Assembly (NCBI GenBank): GCA_963719525.1
Contig: CAVRCG010000004.1
Location: 1,984,001 to 2,048,000, forward strand
Reading direction: 5' to 3'
Length of the DNA: 64,000 nt
Source: Bernardetia sp963719525
GTDB taxonomy: Bacteria > Bacteroidota > Bacteroidia > Cytophagales > Bernardetiaceae
Below are positions 40,901-46,723 of this stretch, piece after piece (the stretch's first letter is position 1; every line of letters starts with the position of its first letter). A program made the translations under genes and the position numbers. The notes under the pieces are model-generated. The model was not told where the DNA came from and did no database searches. It saw nothing but the letters and a program-made list of their open reading frames with translations.

Positions 40901-43608
40901 GTTTTAATACAGGAGTTACAAATGTAAGTTGGACAGCAACAGACTTGAATGGAAATGTTTCTTCGCCAAGTCAGTTTACAATTACTGTTATTGATAACCG
41001 AAATCCAGTTATTGAAGCTCCTCAAAATAGTACCAGAACGACAAATCTATACGGTTGTACTTCCACTAGAGATAGCATAAATATAGGAACTCCAATTGTT
41101 AGAGATAATTGTCTGTTTAGAGTGTTTAATAATGCACCAGCAGAATTTCCTATTGGAGAAACTATTGTTATTTGGACAGCCATAGATTCAGCAGGCAATC
41201 AATCAAGTGCAGAACAAATCATTACAATTAGAGAACAGTATTTTGTTGCGCCTTCTGATTCTCTTATTTTAGTTCAAATTTATAATGAAATGGGAGGTTC
41301 TTCTTGGACTACTCCTTGGAATTTGAACAACCCTGTTTCTACGTGGCGAGGTGTAAATGTTCGTTGTGGAAAAGTAGCTTCTTTAGATTTGTCTAGCAAT
41401 AACTTAACAGGCGTTCTTCCTGCATCAGTTCTTAATCTAGCTAGAATAGCAGAACCAAGTTTTTCTTTAAATATTGGAGGAAACAGACTTAGTTTCGAAT
41501 CAGCAGAAGACTTTGTAAACAGAATTCCGAATTTTACCTATTCTCCACAAGCTGAGATTTATTCGGCTCGTACAGAAACAGTAAGACAAAGCGAATCAAT
41601 TACATTTAATTCTCAAACCGAAGGAAACTTTAATAATTACCAATGGTATAAAGATCAAAGTCCTATAGTTGGTGCAACAGGTTGGAATTATACAATCACA
41701 AGCGCAGTTCCTTCAGATGCTGGTGTTTATGTTTGTGAGGTAACCAATACACAGGCTACACGCCTAACATTACAAAGAAGACCGATTACACTTATAGTAG
41801 AAGGTTTCCTAAACGAGACAGACTCATTAGCTTTAGTTACTATTTTTGAAGAAACAGGAGGTACTTCGTGGACAGAACCTTGGACTTTGACAGACCCTGT
41901 CTCTACGTGGGACGGTGTTACGCTCGTAGGAGATAAAATTAGAGAACTAGATTTGTCTTCTCGCAACATGACTGGAAGGCTTCCCAATGTTTTTGATGAA
42001 GAACTGTTTTCAGAACTTCGTTATTTGAGTTTCTTTGACAATCAATTAGAAGGACAAATTCCTGCTTCTCTTGGCGCAATCACAACGCTTACGTATTTAG
42101 ATTTGGACAAAAATCAGTTTGAAGGTGCTGTTCCTGCTTCGTTGGGTAACCTTATCAATCTTCAATCACTTTGGTTATCCAGAAATAATTTGACCAGTCT
42201 GCCAGATGCTATCGGTAATTTAACAAGTCTAAGAACGCTTTATCTCAACGATAATAAGTTTACAGAACTTCCTGCAACACTAGGAAATCTAACCGAACTT
42301 TTAGTCTTAAATGTAAGTGATAACGAACTGTTAGCTCTGCCAAGTACAATTACAAATCTTAGAAAACTAATTCAGTTCTATGCAAACAGAAATTATATTT
42401 CTACGCTTCCAACCGATATAGAACGATTAGCCGATTTGACAGTATTTGAAATTAATACAAATAATCTAACCCAATTACCAAATGGTTTCTTACAACTTAG
42501 TAGTCTGGTACGATTTAGAGTAGCTGAAAACGAATTAGAATTTGATGATTTGTTGCCTTATGCAAACCAAAATTATAGTGTGTTTGATTATGCGCCACAA
42601 GCTCCAATAAATGAGGAAGAAGATATTTTAGTTACTCTTAATTCTTCTGTTTCGTTTTCAATCCAAACACAGGGAAGTGGAAATGTTTATCAATGGTTTA
42701 GAAACGGAACTTCAGTTGCTGCTACCCAAAACTTTACCATTAACAGAATAAGAAATGCAGATGCAGGTCTTTATACAGCACAAATTACGAATCCAAGTTT
42801 GCCAGATTTGATACTACAACGCCGTTCGATTACAGTTAATGTAGAATGTCAAACAGGACTTAATTTTGCTATCCAACAGCCTACTCAAACTGTATTTTGT
42901 GAAAATCAACCGTTTGGATTAAAACTAGAAATCAATAGCGATTTGATTAATAACAGACAAATTCGTTGGAGAAAAGATGGTGTTGTTTTAGCTTTTGCAA
43001 ACGAGAGAGATTATACCGTTACAAGAGCAGGAACATATACAGCCGAAGTAATAACAGCAGAAGGTTGTACAGCCCTTTCTAATGTAGTAGAAATTACAGT
43101 TCTTCCTCAGCCAGAACTTAGCATTGAAGTAGTTGATGATCAGGTATTTACAAGTAACGTAAATAGCCAAGAATCTGTAACTTATCAATGGTTAAAAGAT
43201 GGCACAGTAATCGAAAACGCTACTGAAAGCACTTATACACCAATTCAAACAGGAGAATATAGCTTGCTTGTTAAAACAGAATCAGGTTGTAGTTCGATTT
43301 CTGAAACAATAATCTTTACAGCAGACGATATTACAGGAATAGAAGAACCAATAGAATTAAGAGATTTATCTATTTTCCCTAACCCAAATAATGGTACTTT
43401 CTTTATAGATTTTGGAACAAATACTCCAAATGGAAAACCTACTTTTATCTTGATTGATGCAATTGGTAGAAAAATAATATTGAAAACAAAATATGTTTCT
43501 TCTACTCGTTATAAAGTAAATACAAACAAACTATCAGGTGGAATGTATTATTTACAAATCGAAACAAAGGACGGTTTAGCCTTCCGTAAGTTTGTAATCG
43601 AAGAATAA
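28927..43608 (+). CDS. Giant T9SS-exported multidomain adhesin-like protein (about 4893 aa)
   Basis: The start at ATG 28927 gives signal peptide MKNIFYRNSLSLLCLFILLL...LLGQ; the open frame extends upstream to TTG 28819 but that would bury the signal. Domains in order (residues from 28927): G8-like N-terminus (25-110), IPT/TIG (about 320-385), six or so FG-GAP/VCBS repeats with DFNNDGN-type loops (about 415-740), a second G8-like part, Gly/Thr-rich beta-helix-like repeats (to about 1650), a LamG domain (about 1705-1880; MYFDGVDDYVDIG), a right-handed beta-helix region with GNxI motifs (to about 2330), choice-of-anchor-D, fifteen He_PIG Ig-like repeats (2533-3837), two HYR-like domains, leucine-rich repeats broken by Ig-like domains (about 4115-4555), and a T9SS sorting domain (SIFPNPNNGTFFIDFG, GGMYYLQIETKDG, RKFVIEE). 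It should be exported by type IX secretion and anchored on or released from the cell surface. An adhesive role is inferred from domain content. Confidence 0.93.
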   Translation: MKNIFYRNSLSLLCLFILLLQGNSLLGQTTQNAGNWSTPSTWVGNAVPAVGASVTIAHDVTLDFSATVNNLTINGGATLTQESILRITGNWINNGTFSAGTTPPNFVSFEGGNDQTVTSVSPITFTRLRLTKTFPTTSSVTFLLAGQNVIVTENLDLSGGRIILTGSTILDCSSATTFGYTPNSWVETQGTSFFRRRIGLMSVGDNIFREFEASGAPANTIIDVRFTPSILPVITGTNPANGMWTIVAPTNLTFAFYNTGASPSTGKIHKLQTGIWVEKGTNPSPFTLQTPDGSGTYTIFTPSDPVFPAIGFSPTSGKVADPITITGTGFATPHTNNTVYFGDVKATSIAGTTTSLTVRVPQGSVSQNVIYVRNNTLPLYANSLIVSPYFFRTTNASSSTVTNLRYNASSYSTSSNSRSSVIADFNNDDNMDLYSIGSGQLFLGNGDGTLGTPTLYTIGNQGGGAAADFNGDGNIDVIILGAGGGTQAHILLGNGLGGLNFHANIGDNRNDVEVADMDNDGDMDLVIANFAGNNVRTYINDGAANFTYAFAQDNRSLTNATDVFLADFNRDGFVDIASGAQGTGCYVALNDGSGRVNNFTAWAFYNYGQAGSYISGADFDNDGDIDLVGSGRSASGVFLMLNNGNGLFSVPSNLTPTGSSDARGLVAADFNNDGNADIAYTQYGSGGGIRVRLGNGNGTFQTAITLNTPATAGGFIQVADFNNDNYSDFNVAYLNGQTSVHIYKPILYSRQNGNWNNPNTWSKDACGGATAGIIPDQFTDVVICNNVTLNANSSCKDLTINASSNLDVTTTNYALNITGNWVSNGTFNPRSGTVTFSGTAQDIGGSGVTDFNNITFNNPTTASTVSLFNSVNVQGGVTFGANGPNGTKVTLGNHNFTVNGDINAADNNSYFVTDGTGNLIRPVASATVLQTRGFPIGYTSDRYTPVAVRAELSHNLGNVSVKVRPIGTSPDIDSHDQAMRYIADIEPSMDGNAVVTMTWSNTTDYVTSTPLSGHGIYYNNGSGAINQDIPGTTNATSAVVDEQLLASTVTYSFGVFVPLATPDYTIITSGTDLIITDQTGNISPETLTITQSGTDLIINNSDPTRTYKVNGNPVTSFATSATVPLSGITSITINAEGGDDIITIGAFSSNLPSLTIKGGTGTNTVNFNGDITFDVNENLLVQTDINEVNFAASANVVLQDDGKAEIEASRNILFNTGSSLATAAGNITLKANQQATPTTGDFKGIDIRTATIQTTNGIIDLSGRGGDDAMGEQFGVRLLNGSQVIGGSSNSLTITGTGGASTGSSNYGVRVIGAASLTSIITSTGGDVNVIGFGGGSGSSIFNCGVAVQADGKISAGNMGKVTVTGTGGNTIGNFNYGVHITDFNSEITSNGGEINVTGFGGGSGTSNSNRGINLQSASTGIRSVGNITVTGTGGGSIGGNNWGVNMQAGSGITSTGTGTLSVNGNGGAGTTGDNNIGVNILINSKITSSGTGTVTVTGNGGTGAGDNNHGILLNGIGSLITSSGGTVNVTGTKGGSTNLNTADIFLEGGQITSTTGNIIIDATTAGGFLPATTGVVDVSTTSTQSLQFAANSTLRLMINGTDPLSDYDQLNVAGNIDLNGAELNFYTTNSFNTTVVAGDVFTIVENDGTDAINGTFNGLPEGAIIPNFLGSTLDAQITYTGGSPENNDVVLEVVNPPLPTQPIGNRGMYFDGVDDYVDIGSGTSLDAELESTSFTISAWIKLQELDKIQTIFSKWQETAASTVLFTVQANNRLKVKPNTGLSGFESTSALQKNKWTHVAATYDGAEVNLFIDGLPAGTTSYTLPFGTSSQPIRIGAAADDGGSLNRFFDGQLDEVKVFSEALSAGQIQATMASTDPMETDLIGYWDFGTGFGSEAADETANGNNGTLTNAPLWALRVKNENDTGIESLRQVIIEANGLAGKNYIDFSIPTSFAPFQIDLATNLDPIDESIFIDGTSQEGFVPYFSTGMIRIDGGGSSNYFARFMSTANNSEVYGLWVSRFNSYGVMSQTDDFQFGAVNKGNVISQINDAIGSGNALILDSGNSPIVKGNRFGTTPEGTAVAANAGNGINVNAATNSQIGGQRGTTIGDQGEGNLISGNTQGGIIIFNDGHTIQGNLIGTNITQDAGIPNGTSSSNSGIRLNCSSCTSASAITNIGGSIANRLGNIIGYNSVGISIGSPNVRVQGNLVGINQNNTAIPNAFDGVSIDNYFVSVDPTNIIIGSNGVDLRNIISNNTGMGVTISGGNGSQVIGNSIYNNGVSSGYGVRVASSTNNKISQNSIYQNTSGGIQLSAGNNGKVTPIIDIATPTLVSGTCVLCSNGDIIEVFRDNVSTVKQGQDYLGSTTVDGSNNWSLSSFSVPLTNGDFITATATDVGTTDNDTSPFSAAEEVTNVEINVEGNGNDIADGDNTPVLSDDTDFGNISIGTPRVVTYTIQNTGTGNLIVSSIIVSGTNSAKFVVGNIILPNTITGIGDVTFDVTFTPTVVGSRTATITINNNDADEAAYDFAVIGNVTCPVISLSPTTLTNGTANSAYTQTLTSGGGVGPYLYALSTGALPAGLTLASNGDISGTPTVTGTFPFDVTSTDGNGCTGVQSYSLSIGCPVISLSPTTLSNGTANSAYTQTLTSGGGVGIYAYTLTSGSLPTGLTLVNNGDISGTPTVTGTFPFDVTSTDGNGCTGVQSYSLSIGCPVISLSPTTLSNGTANSAYTQTLTSGGGVGIYAYTLTSGSLPTGLTLVNNGDISGTPTVTGTFPFDVTSTDGNGCTGVQSYSLSIGCPVISLSPTTLSNGTANSAYTQTLTSSGGVGIYAYTLTSGSLPTGLTLASNGDISGTPTVTGTFPFDVTSTDGNGCTGVQSYSLSIGCPVISLSPTTLSNGTANSAYTQTLTSGGGVGIYAYTLTSGSLPTGLTLASNGDISGTPTVTGTFPFDVTSTDGNGCTGVQSYSLSIGCPVISLSPTTLSNGTANSAYTQTLTSGGGVGIYAYTLTSGSLPTGLTLVNNGDISGTPTVTGTFPFDVTSTDGNGCTGVQSYSLSIGCPVISLSPTTLSNGTANSAYTQTLTSSGGVGIYAYTLTSGSLPTGLTLASNGDISGTPTVTGTFPFDVTSTDGNGCTGVQSYSLSIGCPVISLSPTTLSNGTANSAYTQTLTSGGGVGIYAYTLTSGSLPTGLTLASNGDISGTPTVTGTFPFDVTSTDGNGCTGVQSYSLSIGCPVISLSPTTLSNGTANSAYTQTLTSGGGVGIYAYTLTSGSLPTGLTLVNNGDISGTPTVTGTFPFDVTSTDGNGCTGVQSYSLSIGCPVISLSPTTLSNGTANSAYTQTLTSGGGVGIYAYTLTSGSLPTGLTLASNGDISGTPTVTGTFPFDVTSTDGNGCTGVQSYSLSIGCPVISLSPTTLSNGTANSAYTQTLTSGGGVGIYAYTLTSGSLPTGLTLASNGDISGTPTVTGTFPFDVTSTDGNGCTGVQSYSLSIGCPVISLSPTTLSNGTANSAYTQTLTSGGGVGIYAYTLTSGSLPTGLTLVNNGDISGTPTVTGTFPFDVTSTDGNGCTGVQSYSLSIGCPVISLSPTTLSNGTANSAYTQTLTSGGGVGIYAYTLTSGSLPTGLTLASNGDISGTPTVTGTFPFDVTSTDGNGCTGVQSYSLSIGCPVISLSPTTLSNGTANSAYTQTLTSGGGVGIYAYTLTSGSLPTGLTLVNNGDISGTPTVTGTFPFDVTSTDGNGCTGVQSYSLSIGCPVISLSPTTLSNGTANSAYTQTLTSGGGVGIYAYTLTSGSLPTGLTLVNNGDISGTPTVTGTFPFDVTSTDGNGCTGVQSYSLTIDCPVSTATLSITSTTPVCPNTDINFIATTTSTGTLNYKFYVNGNLEQNSSSNTFTANGLVTGNTVYVEIENTVTSCTATSNLITMTVADNQPPVLTPQPNFTKNTDPTNCYYTNRTSTTSTRIPNGTAIDNCGVASYRYVLSGATLADMPSLEGIRFNTGVTNVSWTATDLNGNVSSPSQFTITVIDNRNPVIEAPQNSTRTTNLYGCTSTRDSINIGTPIVRDNCLFRVFNNAPAEFPIGETIVIWTAIDSAGNQSSAEQIITIREQYFVAPSDSLILVQIYNEMGGSSWTTPWNLNNPVSTWRGVNVRCGKVASLDLSSNNLTGVLPASVLNLARIAEPSFSLNIGGNRLSFESAEDFVNRIPNFTYSPQAEIYSARTETVRQSESITFNSQTEGNFNNYQWYKDQSPIVGATGWNYTITSAVPSDAGVYVCEVTNTQATRLTLQRRPITLIVEGFLNETDSLALVTIFEETGGTSWTEPWTLTDPVSTWDGVTLVGDKIRELDLSSRNMTGRLPNVFDEELFSELRYLSFFDNQLEGQIPASLGAITTLTYLDLDKNQFEGAVPASLGNLINLQSLWLSRNNLTSLPDAIGNLTSLRTLYLNDNKFTELPATLGNLTELLVLNVSDNELLALPSTITNLRKLIQFYANRNYISTLPTDIERLADLTVFEINTNNLTQLPNGFLQLSSLVRFRVAENELEFDDLLPYANQNYSVFDYAPQAPINEEEDILVTLNSSVSFSIQTQGSGNVYQWFRNGTSVAATQNFTINRIRNADAGLYTAQITNPSLPDLILQRRSITVNVECQTGLNFAIQQPTQTVFCENQPFGLKLEINSDLINNRQIRWRKDGVVLAFANERDYTVTRAGTYTAEVITAEGCTALSNVVEITVLPQPELSIEVVDDQVFTSNVNSQESVTYQWLKDGTVIENATESTYTPIQTGEYSLLVKTESGCSSISETIIFTADDITGIEEPIELRDLSIFPNPNNGTFFIDFGTNTPNGKPTFILIDAIGRKIILKTKYVSSTRYKVNTNKLSGGMYYLQIETKDGLAFRKFVIEE
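36523..40437 (+). repeat. Fifteen tandem 261-bp repeats encoding He_PIG Ig-like domains
   Basis: Exactly 15 units of 87 aa, each starting CPVISLSPTTL and containing LPTGLTL, NGDISGTPTVTGTFPFDVTS and TDGNGCTGVQSYSL. The distance from the first to the post-array TGT codon is 3915 = 15 x 261. Unit 1 is divergent; units 2-15 differ only in GTAAATAAT against GCAAGTAAT and AGGTGG against AAGTGG, apart from the last join. Units 4-6 and 7-9 show the same three-unit variant pattern. Confidence 0.93.
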
Positions 43609-43626
43609 TCTGTAGCTTTCATTCTG

Positions 43627-43655
43627 TAGCTTACTCTTTAGAGTGAGTAGCATTT
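43627..43655. repeat. Small GTAGC-type palindrome
   Basis: GTAGCTTACTCTTTAGAGTG followed by AGTAGC forms a hairpin with ACTCT/AGAGT core. It resembles the GTAGC-ended repeat at 6981-7093 in its ends and layout. Confidence 0.4.
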
Positions 43656-43699
43656 GCATAGCATTTAAAATAGACCAAAAATAGTAATCCTATTTCAAA

Positions 43700-43736
43700 A
43701 AAAACTCCCTTATTCTGCAAAGAAAAGGGAGTTTTT
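43700..43736. terminator. Bidirectional terminator between convergent genes
   Basis: AAAAACTCCCTT (43700-43711) and AAGGGAGTTTTT (43725-43736) form a 12-bp stem with A/T runs on both sides. It separates the giant gene (plus) from the aldo/keto reductase (minus). Confidence 0.88.
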
Positions 43737-43760
43737 ACATTTTACGCACAAATAAAAAAA

Positions 43761-44789
43761 TTATCTAATAATCTTATCTTTATTATCTCCAAAAACAAGG
43801 TTCTGCACATTATCAGACTTCAAAAATTTATGAGGAAAACCTAAATCAATTTCACTTACTTTATCTAACTCTTCCAAATTATCAGCAGAAAGTTCTACCT
43901 TCAAACAACCCAAAGAATCTTCTAATTGATTTACATTTCGGCTTCCAATAATCGGAATTACATTAGAAGAATAAGAATCTTGTGCTTTCAACCAAGCCAG
44001 CGCAACTTGTGGAGGAGAAACATTGATGCTTTTTGCAATTTCTACTACCTTTTTCGCAATTTTTAGATTATGTTCATTGTACTTCACACTCTCAGCAGAA
44101 AGACGACTTCCTTCAATCATTTTGTCGTTATATTTTCCTGTCAAAATCCCAGAACCCAACGGACTCCAAGGCGTAACTGTAAGATTAAAATCTTTTGCCA
44201 TCGGAATCAAATCACGTTCTACAGTTCGTTCTATCAAACTCCATTCAACCTGCAAACCGACAAACTGCGACCAACCTCTAAAATGAGCCAATGTATTTGC
44301 CTTCGAAACCACCCAAGCAGGCGTGTCAGAAATTCCGATATAATGAACTTTTCCACTACTAATAAGGTCATCAAGTCCACGCATCACTTCCTCTTCTTGT
44401 GTAGTTCCGTCCCACATATGCACCCAGAGTAAATCGATATAATCGGTGTTCAGACGTTTCAAACTCGCTTCTACCGAACGCATCATATTTTTACGATGAT
44501 TTCCTGCACCATTTGGGTCTTTTTTGTTTTCGTAAAGGGTATATTTTGTAGCCAAAACAAAATAATCTCTATCCGAATGAATAAATTCGCCCACATATTT
44601 TTCGCTTGTTCCTTCGGTATAACGGTTCGCAGTATCTAAGAAATTACCTCCAGCGTTGGCGAAGGTTTCAAACATATTTTTGCTTGTTTCTTTGTCTGCA
44701 CCATTTCCCCATTCTTCTCCAAAGGTCATTGTTCCCAAACAGAGTTCCGAAACACGCAGACCACTTTTTCCAAAGAGTTTATAATTCAT
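43761..44789 (-). CDS. Aldo/keto reductase
   Basis: A 342-aa NADPH-dependent oxidoreductase of the aldo/keto reductase superfamily (TIM barrel, cytoplasmic). The catalytic tetrad is visible: D52 and Y57 in NFLDTANRYTEG, K82 in LATKY, and H124 in LLWVHMWDG. The family phrases GTMTFGEEWG, YIGISDTPAW, PWSPLGSGILTGKY and VALAWLKAQ with a late cofactor-binding IIGSRNVNQLEDSLG are also present. It belongs to the bacterial group that includes general stress and sugar-aldehyde reductases; the substrate is unknown. It is a single gene with its own 3' terminator and a 45-bp repeat array and hairpin repeat upstream. Confidence 0.93.
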   Translation of the reverse strand: MNYKLFGKSGLRVSELCLGTMTFGEEWGNGADKETSKNMFETFANAGGNFLDTANRYTEGTSEKYVGEFIHSDRDYFVLATKYTLYENKKDPNGAGNHRKNMMRSVEASLKRLNTDYIDLLWVHMWDGTTQEEEVMRGLDDLISSGKVHYIGISDTPAWVVSKANTLAHFRGWSQFVGLQVEWSLIERTVERDLIPMAKDFNLTVTPWSPLGSGILTGKYNDKMIEGSRLSAESVKYNEHNLKIAKKVVEIAKSINVSPPQVALAWLKAQDSYSSNVIPIIGSRNVNQLEDSLGCLKVELSADNLEELDKVSEIDLGFPHKFLKSDNVQNLVFGDNKDKIIR

Positions 44790-44833
44790 AATTGTTGTTT
44801 TTTAGTTGTGAAATAATTTTTCTTATTTTTTTT

Positions 44834-44880
44834 AAACTATTGTCAGAGTTTGCTAAAAAAAACTACTGACAAAGTTTTTT
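44834..44880. repeat. Interspersed hairpin repeat, copy 3
   Basis: AAACTATTGTCAGAGTTTG and AACTACTGACAAAGTTTTTT pair as AAACT(A)TTGTCAG with CTGACAAAGTTT, a 12-bp stem with one bulged A. The middle GGATTACC part of the other copies is replaced by an A-run. Confidence 0.65.
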
Positions 44881-44910
44881 ATTATTCTCATTTCTCAATC
44901 TCCAATCTCT

Positions 44911-45050
44911 AGTATTTGTATTTGAAATTCCCCCATTTCCCATCTCCCATTTCCCAGTATTCGTATTTGAAGTTCCCCTATTTCCTAATTCCCATTTCCT
45001 AGTATTCGTATTTGAAGTTCCCCCATTCCCCATTCTCTCGCCCCTCGCCC
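44911..45050. repeat. 45-bp tandem repeat (three units) abutting a stop codon
   Basis: AGTATTCGTATTTGAAGTTC recurs at 44911 (with two changes), 44956 and 45001, a period of 45 bp, followed each time by pyrimidine-rich CCCCATTTCC-type sequence. A fourth AGTATTC begins at 45053, inside the end of the MoxR-like coding sequence, so the TAG stop lies within the repeat pattern. Confidence 0.8.
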
Positions 45051-46562
45051 CTAGTATTCCTCATCTTCATCAGATTCTGGCATTGAAAACATAGAACTAA
45101 ACAAATCTTTGAATACAAGTCCGTTTGCCAAGACGTTTTTATTAAGCGCAGAATATTCAGCCAAACCGTGCAACAAAAATTCCATTAAGAATAGCTTTTC
45201 ATCGCCTTTTGCTTTTGGGTGTTTTTTATCTATAATTTTCTCTAATAAAGGAACTTGTTTTAATTGTTTTTCATATTCTTTTTGTGAGGCATCATTCATA
45301 ATATCAACGGTATTTCCATCTCCAAACCATTTGAGCATCATGTAGTAGAGTCCGTCTTCTTTGAGTTTCTTTTGCTTTTCTGGATCTGGAAAAAACTGTA
45401 AAAATTGCTCACGAATAGATTTATTAATCAAACTTTCGGCTACAATACCAGCTCCTTCTTGTTCTCCTTCATAGACCAATTCGATTTTACCAGCAATAGC
45501 AGGAACAACACCTCTAAAATCACTCATTCTGACAGAAGTAGTTTTTTCATTATTGATAAGCATTCTACGTTCGGCAGCCGAAACCAAATTTTCATACGCC
45601 GAAATTGTCAGACGAGCCGAAACGCCACTTTTTTCATCTACATATTCACTATCTCGTGCCACGAAAGAAATCTGTTCTACCAAATCAGTTGCAATTTCTC
45701 CTACCTGTACTTTTTCTTTTTGCTGTTTTGCTAATCTTGATTCTTGATGCGTAATTTTTTTGCTAATTTCTAAAGTAGTTGGATAATGTGTAATAATCTG
45801 ACTTCCAATTCTATCTTTAAGAGGCGTTACAATACTTCCACGATTGGTATAATCTTCTGGATTGGCAGTAAAGACAAACTGAATATCCAATGGCAAGCGT
45901 AATTTGAAACCACGAATCTGAATATCTCCTTCTTGTAGAATATTAAAAAGTGCAACTTGTATTCTGGCTTGCAAATCTGGAAGTTCATTGATTACAAAAA
46001 TGCAACGGTGCGAACGTGGAATAAGTCCAAAATTAATCACTCGTTCGTCAGAGTAATTTAATTTTAAATTTGCTGCACGAATAGGATCAACATCGCCAAT
46101 CAAATCCGAAACGGTAACATCTGGAGTAGCTAATTTTTCGGTATAACGTTCATTTCTGTGTAACCATTCTATTTCTGCATTATCTCCTTTTTCGTCAATC
46201 AAATCTTTTGCAAAACGAGAAAGTGGACTTAAAGGGTCATCATTGAGTTCTGAACCTTTCAAAACAGGAATATATTCATCTAAAAGTCCGACCATCAAAC
46301 GGGCAATACGAGTTTTTGCTTGTCCACGCAATCCCAAAAGATTTATATTGTGTCGTGAAAGAATCGCTCTTTCTATATCTGGAATAACAGTTTGTTCGTA
46401 GCCATAAATTCCTTCAAACGGATTTCCATTGTTTTGCAGACTATAAATTAAATTATCTCTTAGTTCTTCTTTTATCGATTTGGACTGATAACCTGCATTT
46501 TTGAGGTCTTGAATAGTTTTGAGTTCTAAAAGCTGATTGCTTTTAAGGTCGTTGTAAGCCAT
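45051..46562 (-). CDS. MoxR / magnesium-chelatase-type AAA+ ATPase
   Basis: A 503-aa cytoplasmic AAA+ protein. Walker A is GLRGQAKT (residues 77-84) and the Walker B strand is CIFVINELPDL, with Asn-Glu in place of the usual Asp-Glu, followed by the PDLQARIQVALFNILQEGDI helix and the sensor-1 segment FVFTANPEDYTNRGSIVTPLKDRIGSQI typical of ChlI/MoxR-like proteins. Such ATPases usually work with a von Willebrand factor A protein to remodel or insert metal into a target; no VWA gene follows here. The C-terminus is acidic (SMPESDEDEEY). The gene ends inside a tandem repeat. Start ATG 46562 is clear. Confidence 0.85.
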   Translation of the reverse strand: MAYNDLKSNQLLELKTIQDLKNAGYQSKSIKEELRDNLIYSLQNNGNPFEGIYGYEQTVIPDIERAILSRHNINLLGLRGQAKTRIARLMVGLLDEYIPVLKGSELNDDPLSPLSRFAKDLIDEKGDNAEIEWLHRNERYTEKLATPDVTVSDLIGDVDPIRAANLKLNYSDERVINFGLIPRSHRCIFVINELPDLQARIQVALFNILQEGDIQIRGFKLRLPLDIQFVFTANPEDYTNRGSIVTPLKDRIGSQIITHYPTTLEISKKITHQESRLAKQQKEKVQVGEIATDLVEQISFVARDSEYVDEKSGVSARLTISAYENLVSAAERRMLINNEKTTSVRMSDFRGVVPAIAGKIELVYEGEQEGAGIVAESLINKSIREQFLQFFPDPEKQKKLKEDGLYYMMLKWFGDGNTVDIMNDASQKEYEKQLKQVPLLEKIIDKKHPKAKGDEKLFLMEFLLHGLAEYSALNKNVLANGLVFKDLFSSMFSMPESDEDEEY

Positions 46563-46650
46563 ATATTTTTTATAGAAAAGTAATTTTAATTTTTGTTTTA
46601 ATGGTCTTAGAACTACTTGTCTTTAAAATAGTTTAGAGAATATTCTACAC

Positions 46651-46690
46651 AAAAAAAGCCTATCAAATAATTTAATTTGATAGACTTTTC
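46651..46690 (-). terminator. Terminator downstream of the gene at 46724-47572
   Basis: On the minus strand AAAAGTCTATCAAATTA pairs with TATTTGATAGGCTTTT, followed by a T-run. It separates this gene from the MoxR-like gene. Confidence 0.78.
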
Positions 46691-46723
46691 TATTGTATTT
46701 TTTAGAAATGAGTGATTTGAAGA

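Noticed and set aside
44023..44432. Two plus-strand frames opposite the aldo/keto reductase
   Set aside because: They are shadows of a confidently assigned gene.
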